Part shown: one piece after another, positions 57,767 through 64,000 of the stretch
Numbering within the stretch: position 1 is the stretch's first letter
Layout of the letters: the number at the start of each line of letters is the position of its first letter
Assembly: GCF_030657335.1 (NCBI RefSeq)
Contig: NZ_CP131039.1
Span: 2,000,501 to 2,064,500 of the forward strand
Source of the DNA: Croceibacterium aestuarii
Lineage (GTDB): Bacteria > Pseudomonadota > Alphaproteobacteria > Sphingomonadales > Sphingomonadaceae
Reading direction: 5' to 3'
Length of the DNA: 64,000 nt
Notes under the pieces: model-generated
The model's database searches: none
What the model was told of the DNA's origin: nothing
What the model saw: the letters and a program-made list of their open reading frames with translations, nothing else
Made by a program: the position numbers and the translations under genes

Positions 57767-59584
57767 ATGACCGAGCTTTCGCTGATCCGCAATTTCTCCA
57801 TCATCGCCCACATCGACCATGGCAAGTCGACGCTGGCCGATCGGCTGATCCAGGCGACGGGGGGGCTGACTTTGCGCGAGATGAGCGAGCAAGTGCTTGA
57901 TAACATGGACATCGAGCGCGAGCGCGGCATCACCATCAAGGCCCAGACCGTGCGCCTCAGCTACACCGCCGGCGACGGGAAGACGTACGAGCTCAACCTG
58001 ATGGACACCCCCGGCCACGTCGACTTCGCCTACGAGGTCTCCCGGAGCCTCGCCGCGTGCGAGGGGGCGCTGCTGGTGGTCGACGCGGCGCAGGGGGTCG
58101 AGGCGCAGACGCTCGCCAACGTCTACCAGTCGATCGAGCACGACCACGAGATCGTGCCCGTCATCAACAAGATCGACCTCCCCGCCGCCGACCCGGAAAA
58201 GGTCCGCGCCGAGATCGAGGACATCATCGGCATCGACGCGAGCGAGGCCGTGCTCACCTCCGCCAAGTCGGGCATCGGCATCGAGGACGTGCTCGAAGCG
58301 GTGGTCAAGAAGATCCCGCCCCCCACGGGCGACCGCGACGCGCCCCTGCGCGCGCTGCTGGTCGACTCCTGGTACGACCCCTACCTCGGCGTGGTCATTC
58401 TCGTCCGGGTCCTCGACGGGGCGATCAAGAAGGGCCTGCAGGTCAAGTTCATGCAAGGCGGCACCGAGCACCTGATCGACCGCGTCGGCTGCTTCACCCC
58501 CAAGCGCGTCGAGCTACCCGAGCTCGGCCCGGGCGAGATCGGCTTCATCACCGCGCAGATCAAGGAAGTCGAACAGGCCCGCGTCGGCGACACCATCACC
58601 ACGGTCAAGGGCGGCGCCACCCAGGCGCTGCCGGGCTACAAGGAAGTCCAGCCGGTGGTGTTCTGCGGCCTGTTCCCGGTCGACGCCGCCGACTTCGAGA
58701 AGCTGCGCGATTCGATCGGCAAGCTGCGGCTCAACGACGCCAGCTTCTCCTACGAGATGGAGACCAGCGCCGCGCTCGGCTTCGGCTTCCGCTGCGGCTT
58801 CCTCGGCCTGCTCCACCTCGAGATCATCCAGGAACGCCTGAGCCGCGAATACGACCTCGACCTCATCACCACCGCGCCGAGCGTCGTCTACCGCATCCAG
58901 CTGAACAAGAGCCGGACCGACGATGCGCGCGAGATCATGCTCCACAACCCGGCCGACTATCCCGACCCGAGCCGCATCGAGAGCATCGAGGAGCCGTGGA
59001 TCAAGGCGACGATCTACACCCCCGACGAATACCTCGGCGCGATCCTCAAGCTGTGCCAGGACCGGCGCGGCATCCAGCGCGACCTGACCTACGTCGGCGG
59101 CCGCGCGCAGGTGACCTACGAGCTACCGCTCAACGAGGTGGTGTTCGACTTCTACGACCGCCTGAAATCGATCAGCCGCGGCTACGCCAGCTTCGACTAC
59201 GAACAGATCGGCCTGCGCGAGGGCGACCTGGTCAAGATGAACATCCTGGTCAACAACGAGCCGGTCGACGCGCTCAGCCTGATCGTCCACCGCGCGGTGG
59301 CGGAAGAGCGCGGCCGCGGCATGTGCGAGCGCCTCAAGGACCTCATCCCGCGCCACCTGTTCAAGATCCCGATCCAGGCCGCGATCGGCGGCAAGGTCAT
59401 CGCCCGCGAAACCATCGCCGCACTGCGCAAGGACGTCACCGCCAAGTGCTACGGCGGCGACATCAGCCGCAAGAAGAAGCTGCTGGAGAAGCAGAAGAAG
59501 GGCAAGGCGCGGATGCGGGAATACGGGAATGTCTCGATCCCTCAGGAAGCCTTCATCGCAGCGCTTCGCATGGGAGAGGAGTAG
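57767..59584 (+). CDS. lepA: Elongation factor 4 (back-translocating GTPase LepA)
   Basis: The 605-residue protein has the GTPase motifs [30 protein letters not shown] and NKIDLP, and the LepA C-terminal domain ([20 protein letters not shown]). It acts on stalled or mis-translocated ribosomes. It ends [19 protein letters not shown] second, diverged copy of that end lies 81 bases downstream, which marks a recombination event at the 3' end of this gene. Confidence 0.98.
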   Translation: MTELSLIRNFSIIAHIDHGKSTLADRLIQATGGLTLREMSEQVLDNMDIERERGITIKAQTVRLSYTAGDGKTYELNLMDTPGHVDFAYEVSRSLAACEGALLVVDAAQGVEAQTLANVYQSIEHDHEIVPVINKIDLPAADPEKVRAEIEDIIGIDASEAVLTSAKSGIGIEDVLEAVVKKIPPPTGDRDAPLRALLVDSWYDPYLGVVILVRVLDGAIKKGLQVKFMQGGTEHLIDRVGCFTPKRVELPELGPGEIGFITAQIKEVEQARVGDTITTVKGGATQALPGYKEVQPVVFCGLFPVDAADFEKLRDSIGKLRLNDASFSYEMETSAALGFGFRCGFLGLLHLEIIQERLSREYDLDLITTAPSVVYRIQLNKSRTDDAREIMLHNPADYPDPSRIESIEEPWIKATIYTPDEYLGAILKLCQDRRGIQRDLTYVGGRAQVTYELPLNEVVFDFYDRLKSISRGYASFDYEQIGLREGDLVKMNILVNNEPVDALSLIVHRAVAEERGRGMCERLKDLIPRHLFKIPIQAAIGGKVIARETIAALRKDVTAKCYGGDISRKKKLLEKQKKGKARMREYGNVSIPQEAFIAALRMGEE

Positions 59585-59596
59585 CCCTCATTCTGA

Positions 59597-59665
59597 GGAT
59601 GCGGGAGCGCCGCAGGCGGCCTGTCCCCGCGGAAGCGAAGCTGGCCGAAGGCCAACGCGGGGAGC
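59597..59665. repeat. GC-rich palindromic insert between the two lepA ends
   Basis: It starts with GGATGCGGGA, a ten-base repeat of 59511-59520 in lepA. It then contains GCCGC/GCGGC and a longer stem CCCCGCG...CGCGGGG with an inner GGCCGAAGGCC. It looks like a REP-type palindrome lying inside the second lepA end. Confidence 0.5.
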
Positions 59666-59722
59666 AATGTGTCGGTCCCGCAGGAGGCGTTTATTGCGGC
59701 CTTGCGAATGGGCGAGGAATGA
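59666..59722 (+). pseudogene. Second, diverged copy of the lepA 3' end
   Basis: Eighteen codons and a stop encode [18 protein letters not shown], 17 of 18 residues identical to the real lepA end. The 57 bases differ at about 16 positions, nearly all synonymous, and the stop is TGA rather than TAG. The pattern shows that this copy evolved under selection as part of a working lepA in another lineage or allele. It is too short to function and is not in frame with lepA. Confidence 0.85.
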
Positions 59723-59758
59723 GCTTTCACATGAAAGTGGTTCCAAGGAGGCTATTTC

Positions 59759-62482
59759 GTGCGGCTGTCGATTGAAATTTGCACCGAGCCGGATCAGTCG
59801 ACAACTGACAAAGGGGGCCTTCTCGAGGCTCTGGCTAAGGAATTTCTAAAATCGCAAGGCCTCAGCTCGATTGTCAATGTCCGATTGACAGGCATGGAGG
59901 TCGATCTCCTTGCGACAGATAATAGTTCGGGTGAGAAGATTCTCGTCGAGTGCAAGGCTTATCGCAGTAATATAGCTGCAGATGTAATTACAAAGCTCCT
60001 GGGAAATGTTGATATTCGCGATGCACAAGCTGGCTGGTTGATAACTACTTATGACTTCGGCAAGGACGCGAAAGGACTCGTCGAGGAGTGGGGCAACAGG
60101 ACGGTCGAAAAACGAAGGCGGCTAAAATTCTTTCCGCCTGAGAGCTTTATCGGAAGGCTCGTTTCCGCGGGCCTGATATCTGAGCCTTCATCCCTGGTCG
60201 CTTCAGCAGGTGAGTCGGCTGCCAATGCTCAGCTCTACCTCATGGTAACCCCAAAGGGACGCTATTGGGCGTATCCTCTCCACGATCCTCACTCCGGCCT
60301 ATCATCGGCCATTAACGCTTACGATGCAAAATCACTTAATCGGGTGACCGACGAAAAGGAGCTGGCGTACTTAAAAACCTTGGACAGCAGTCTCGCTGAA
60401 TACGATTGGCCGAGCCCGAGTTCAAATGTGGATGTCGATCAGCAGCTTCCTTTAAAAGATGAACTTGAGCACATTGTTACGATTCCCGTCGCCGAGCACT
60501 GGACAGATTATCGGCCATCCCGTCCCATAGATTTCGTTGGCCGTGAGACAATTCAAAGGGAGGTCTTCGCGTTTCTAGAGCGAGTGAGGGATGGCCAGAC
60601 GGCCATTCGAACCATTGCACTTAAGGCCCCGTCCGGATGGGGCAAAAGTTCGGCAGTGGTCAAGATTGCTGATAAGGCACGCGACAGGCGTCATCGCGCC
60701 AAATTCTTTGTGCACCCAATAGACTCTCGCTCTGCGCGGACTTCACGCTTTCCAGAGCTTGGTGTCGTCTCGGCGATGAAGGCAGCCATTTCTGCTGGCT
60801 TCGTTCGCTCTGACAAAGCGCCACAGTTCGGAACAGGGGCCAACCTTCTCGAAACAGCGGATGCCGCAGGCATTATCGAGCAGCTTCGATCAGAGAATAA
60901 GGTGATAGTTATCTTCTTCGATCAGTTCGAAGAAATTCTATATAGAGAGGCCCTTAGTCCAGCATTCGACCAGTTCGGAGTTTTGATATCCGCCATCGAA
61001 TCCTCCTTACCTAATATTGTTGTCGGATTTTCCTGGAAAACGGACGGGTCGATCGTAACTGACCACCCTGCCTACTATTTGTGGCACCAGTTGGCGGATC
61101 GCCGCTTCGAGACGGATATTCCACCTTTTACAGAATCCGAGGTCAACTCAGCGATCCGGCGCTTCAGTGAAGAGCTTGGCGAGCCGGTTTCAAACCAGCT
61201 TGCGCGCCTACTACGCGACCATTGCCAAGGCTACCCGTGGTTGCTGAAGAAGCTATGTGTCCATATCTATGAACAGGTGCGCGCCGGGGTTGATCAAAGC
61301 GACCTCTTGAATCGCGGGTTGAGCATTGAGGATTTATTCAAGCGCGATCTCGAAACACTAAACGGTCAGGAAAACGCATGTATTGTTTACATCGCGCAGA
61401 ATTCACCTGCAGAATTTTATAAGGTATCTGAGAAATTTCCGGAGACTATCATTACGTCATTGTTGAACAGGCGTTTGATTGTGCGGAGTGGCACCCGGTT
61501 ATCACTATATTGGGATATCTTCAGGGATTATGTTCTCACGCAGAAAATACCCTTCATTCCGCTAACCTATATCCCGCAGGCAAATTTGAGTGCTTATCGT
61601 GCTGCTCTTGATCTCATTCTAGACGCCGAGGAGGTGAGTTACGCTCGTATTGGAAATGCGCTCTCGCTAAGTCCCGGTGCAACAGATAACCTCGTACGTG
61701 ACTTGGTCAATGTTGGCCACGTCGAAGCGGATCGAAAGCAAGGGACGGTCCGTCGATTGTACGCGGATCGTAAGGAAGCCGTGAAAATTGCGCACGACTT
61801 TTGGTCCACACATGAGGCGTTCCGCTTAATAAGTATCGATTTTGCAGGTCAGGCATTCTCATTTGAGGTGTTTTACTCTCGTTTCAAAACCGCCGTTAGA
61901 CGAACAGATTTTTCGGACAAGACTCTCAGCATCTACGCGAATCGCATCTTGCAATGGTTGCAGAGCGTCGGATTGGTGGAACGTTTTCAGAATAACGCGT
62001 TTCGCATCGCAGAGAGCCGGGTGCCGAACGCTGATTTTATGACGGTCGATCCCCGCCGGCGGCACGCAGGTTCGTTTCTCGCGCCGAGCTCGCCAGAGGT
62101 CACTCTTTTCGCGTTCCGCGCATTTCCGAAGCAAGCAGTGGCGCTTGAAGCGGCGAACGAACAGTTTGGACGAAATGCGGTCCAGTCCCTTATCGCTCTT
62201 GGATTGCTAGAGCGGGCGCAGGGTGGATTTCGGCGGGCTGATTTAGAAATCAACGAGGAAGAGGCCTTAAAGGCGGCGGCGCGAAGGCAAGCAACCATAC
62301 AGTTAGCGAAGCACTTCCTGGACGGAAATGAAGACCTGAGCGGTTCTGATCTGGGTGATCTCATAGCGCGATTCTTGGATGCAGATTGGAAGGATGCTTC
62401 TAAGTCTAGGTACGGGAACGCGATCGCGCGTTGGGCTAGATGGGCATTTGGCATGCAGCAAAAGAGGCGCCCTCGGAATTGA
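59759..62482 (+). CDS. Mrr-like nuclease fused to STAND ATPase, candidate anti-phage protein
   Basis: The 907-residue protein has an N-terminal PD-(D/E)XK domain of the Mrr type (about residues 15-115; TGMEVDLLA, then VECKAY with Glu64 and Lys66). A middle region leads to a STAND-like ATPase with DFVGRE at 258-263, Walker A APSGWGKSS (Lys296) and Walker B VIVIFFDQFEE (Asp388). The remainder is helical with winged-helix-like segments (about 620-670) and a basic end. Nuclease-STAND fusions such as Avs proteins sense phage components and then degrade DNA. The start is GTG with AAGGAGG seven bases upstream. Base composition is clearly more AT-rich than the neighbours. No partner gene is evident. 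Confidence 0.8.
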   Translation: MRLSIEICTEPDQSTTDKGGLLEALAKEFLKSQGLSSIVNVRLTGMEVDLLATDNSSGEKILVECKAYRSNIAADVITKLLGNVDIRDAQAGWLITTYDFGKDAKGLVEEWGNRTVEKRRRLKFFPPESFIGRLVSAGLISEPSSLVASAGESAANAQLYLMVTPKGRYWAYPLHDPHSGLSSAINAYDAKSLNRVTDEKELAYLKTLDSSLAEYDWPSPSSNVDVDQQLPLKDELEHIVTIPVAEHWTDYRPSRPIDFVGRETIQREVFAFLERVRDGQTAIRTIALKAPSGWGKSSAVVKIADKARDRRHRAKFFVHPIDSRSARTSRFPELGVVSAMKAAISAGFVRSDKAPQFGTGANLLETADAAGIIEQLRSENKVIVIFFDQFEEILYREALSPAFDQFGVLISAIESSLPNIVVGFSWKTDGSIVTDHPAYYLWHQLADRRFETDIPPFTESEVNSAIRRFSEELGEPVSNQLARLLRDHCQGYPWLLKKLCVHIYEQVRAGVDQSDLLNRGLSIEDLFKRDLETLNGQENACIVYIAQNSPAEFYKVSEKFPETIITSLLNRRLIVRSGTRLSLYWDIFRDYVLTQKIPFIPLTYIPQANLSAYRAALDLILDAEEVSYARIGNALSLSPGATDNLVRDLVNVGHVEADRKQGTVRRLYADRKEAVKIAHDFWSTHEAFRLISIDFAGQAFSFEVFYSRFKTAVRRTDFSDKTLSIYANRILQWLQSVGLVERFQNNAFRIAESRVPNADFMTVDPRRRHAGSFLAPSSPEVTLFAFRAFPKQAVALEAANEQFGRNAVQSLIALGLLERAQGGFRRADLEINEEEALKAAARRQATIQLAKHFLDGNEDLSGSDLGDLIARFLDADWKDASKSRYGNAIARWARWAFGMQQKRRPRN

Positions 62483-62552
62483 CGAATCGAGCCGAGCTTC
62501 TCCTCCGACGCGGAGGTTCTGTTATCTGAGGGCCACAGCAAAGGGGGGTGGC

Positions 62553-63443
62553 ATGCCGCACTGCCTCTTCATGCACAAAGCGGACTCGATCTACGACGAC
62601 ATCCCGGCTGAGCGCTATCAATTCCCCGCGCAGTACTTCACCCGCGCCGAGCCCTGCATCGCGGACTGGATCGTCTATCTCGAGCCGCGCAAGGTCAGGA
62701 ATTCGCGCGGGTACTTTGCCGTCGCCCGGGTCGAAAAGATCATCCCCGATCCCACCGCGCCGGGCATGTTCCTCGCGCTGATCGAGCCGGGGACTTATCT
62801 CGACTTCGTCGATCCCGTTCCCTTCAGCGGCTCCGAGGGGCCGATCGAGCGCGGGGTGCTCAACGAGGCGGGTGCGATCTCGGGCCGGGCGCAGGCGGCG
62901 GTTCGGCCGCTGTCGCGGCTGGACTTCGCGCGGATCGTCAACGCCGGGCTGCCCGAGGATGACACGCTGCCGCGTGTGGGCGACTTGGCTCCGCTGGACC
63001 GCGTGCAGGACCCGCAGGTGTCGTTCGAGATTGAGCGGCCCATCATTCAATCGCTGGTCAATCGCCCGTTCCGCGACCGGGCGTTCCGCCGCGCGGTGCT
63101 GCAGGCCTACGACGCGCGCTGCGCGGTCACCGGGTGGAAGCTCATCAACGGCGGGGGCCGGGCGGAGGCCGAGGCGGCGCATATCCGCCCGGTGGAGCGC
63201 GGCGGACCGGACTCGGTGCGCAACGGGCTGGCGCTGTCGGGCACCGCGCACTGGATGTTCGACCGGGGGCTGATCGGCCTTTCGGATGATCTCGACATCA
63301 TGATCTCGCGGCAGGTGAACGACTATCCCAGCGTGGAGGCGATCATCAACAAGACGGGCAGGGCGCTCGCCCCCGAGCGGGCCGCGCTGCGGCCGCATCC
63401 GGCGTTCCTGGGGTGGCACCGGGAGAATTGCTTCAAGCATTGA
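62553..63443 (+). CDS. HNH endonuclease family protein
   Basis: The 296-residue protein has an N-terminal domain (KADSIYDDIPAERYQFPAQY, DWIVYLEPRK) and a C-terminal HNH domain (CAVTGWKL, then EAEAAHIRPVERGGPDSVRN, LALSGTAHWMFDRGLI). The His-Asn-His elements are present. Such proteins are common in alphaproteobacteria and are not assigned to a defined system. AAGGGGGG precedes the ATG at 62553. Its composition is GC-rich like the host, unlike the upstream STAND gene, so a joint origin is not supported. Confidence 0.8.
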   Translation: MPHCLFMHKADSIYDDIPAERYQFPAQYFTRAEPCIADWIVYLEPRKVRNSRGYFAVARVEKIIPDPTAPGMFLALIEPGTYLDFVDPVPFSGSEGPIERGVLNEAGAISGRAQAAVRPLSRLDFARIVNAGLPEDDTLPRVGDLAPLDRVQDPQVSFEIERPIIQSLVNRPFRDRAFRRAVLQAYDARCAVTGWKLINGGGRAEAEAAHIRPVERGGPDSVRNGLALSGTAHWMFDRGLIGLSDDLDIMISRQVNDYPSVEAIINKTGRALAPERAALRPHPAFLGWHRENCFKH

Positions 63444-63752
63444 TGGAGGAAGCCGCGATTTAGCTTCGCCCGGCCATCCACTCTTGGCCATTCGCGCGCG
63501 AGCGCGACTCCGGATTGCGCATTGGCCTGGCTGGATCCCCGCCTGCGCGGGGATGACGAGGAGCGGCGGGGATGACGAGGGAGCGGCGGGGATGACGAGG
63601 GGGTGGGCGGGGCGGGACGTTGCCGGGATGGGGGCGGGCAGGGTGAGGCGCTGCCGGGATGGGGCGGGCGGGGTGAGGCGCCGCCGGGGTGGCGGCCCCT
63701 CTCGCGGCCCGCTGTGGTTGTGCCCCATCCACGTCGCCCCTGAAGGGCGGTG
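63444..63752. repeat. Non-coding stretch with degenerate GC-rich tandem repeats
   Basis: This 309-base stretch holds no convincing gene. Three units of about 19-20 bases containing GCGGGGATGACGAG lie at about 63546-63603. Two units of about 31 bases beginning TGCCGGGATGGGG follow at 63621-63681, with a partial third. The first part (CTGGATCCCCGCCTGCGCGG) resembles a common intergenic palindrome. Confidence 0.6.
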
Positions 63753-64000
63753 CTAGGCGGCCTCCTCCCCTTCATTCCCATCGTCCGCCCAATCCAGATC
63801 CCGCCAGTGGTCCTCGTCTTCGTTGAACTGCTCGAGCTCGTCCTCGACCTCGACCAGCCCTTCGAGCTCGCCGGCTTCCTTCCAGTCGCTGCTGCGCAGT
63901 TCGAGGAAGGCGGTGTCTTCGTTGTGTTCGGGCGGGCCGTCGAGCTCGGCGCGCTTGCGGGCGGCGATTTCCGCGAGCTGGGCCTGCATCGTCTCGATCT
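63753..64000 (-). CDS. C-terminal part of an acidic protein (open at right edge)
   Basis: At least 78 residues are visible, from MQAQLAEIAARKRAEL to a very acidic end (VEDELEQFNEDEDHW, DGNEGEEAA). The reading frame continues without a stop past the Met to the edge of the window, so the real start is probably outside. No family is recognised. The helical start and acidic tail suggest a binding or regulatory protein. Confidence 0.5.
   Translation of the reverse strand, partial: IETMQAQLAEIAARKRAELDGPPEHNEDTAFLELRSSDWKEAGELEGLVEVEDELEQFNEDEDHWRDLDWADDGNEGEEAA

Noticed and set aside
59585-59758. The lepA-end duplication as an attachment-site repeat of an integrase-type island
   Set aside because: No integrase, tRNA target or second copy on the far side of the STAND gene was seen, and the two copies differ at many bases, unlike attL/attR repeats.
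59759-63443. STAND nuclease and HNH nuclease as one two-gene system
   Set aside because: They are separated by 70 bases with a fresh ribosome site, and the base composition is very different, so common origin is not supported. They are reported separately.

Overview
The window looks like the chromosome of an alphaproteobacterium of the order Sphingomonadales, most likely near Erythrobacteraceae. The grounds are the high GC content, the F0 operon atpI-atpB-atpE-b'-b standing apart from F1, a CP4-like class II aroA next to a FYDLN-acid protein and cmk/rpsA, and many outer-envelope peptidases. This placement is inferred from gene content and not from a database search. Almost every base is coding. 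No CRISPR array, insertion sequence, integrase or rRNA gene was seen.

Layout. 0-6.8 kb: a lapA fragment, purB, an exported transglutaminase/TPR protein, a PafA-type phosphatase and radC. 6.9-10.8 kb: a ydbH-ynbE-ydbL operon (intermembrane lipid transport). 10.8-13.4 kb: the ATP synthase F0 operon. 13.5-15.6 kb: small redox genes and gloB. 15.7-21.4 kb, minus strand: aroA, a small membrane protein, cmk, a SYLF lipoprotein, a small exported protein and rpsA. 21.5-30.3 kb: FYDLN protein, tRNA-Ala(GGC), then the classical ffh-rpsP-rimM-trmD-rplS set, split between rimM and trmD by an accessory block that includes glycine-betaine synthesis from glycine (GSMT and SDMT). 30.3-42.8 kb: DPP IV, an amino-acid permease, asd, an EmrAB-type pump, a GFA protein, an alpha/beta hydrolase, an M2 peptidase, a PilZ protein and AMP nucleosidase. 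42.9-44.2 kb: rpsF-rpsR-rplI. 44.4-48.2 kb: two envelope proteins, then a divergent Mur ligase / LD-carboxypeptidase pair that suggests peptidoglycan recycling. 48.2-51.2 kb: fabD, fabG, dnaN. 51.2-57.7 kb: a ferredoxin-NADP reductase and two tandem PAS-GGDEF-EAL-PilZ proteins. 57.8-59.6 kb: lepA.

The most unusual segment is 59.5-62.5 kb. The last 18 codons of lepA occur twice, with many synonymous differences between the copies. Immediately downstream is a clearly AT-richer 907-residue gene that fuses an Mrr-like PD-(D/E)XK nuclease domain to a STAND-type P-loop ATPase. This has the architecture of a single-gene anti-phage (Avs-like) system and appears to be horizontally acquired at the 3' end of lepA. 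It is the best candidate here for an undescribed system. An HNH endonuclease gene with host-like composition follows, then a GC-rich tandem repeat and the end of an acidic protein running off the window.

Regulation visible in the sequence includes -35/-10 pairs of the TTGcat/TTGact type before the ribosomal and atp operons, several strong Rho-independent terminators, REP-like inverted repeats between genes, and a direct-repeat/palindrome cluster upstream of the FYDLN protein. Four convergent gene pairs overlap by exactly four bases at their stop codons.
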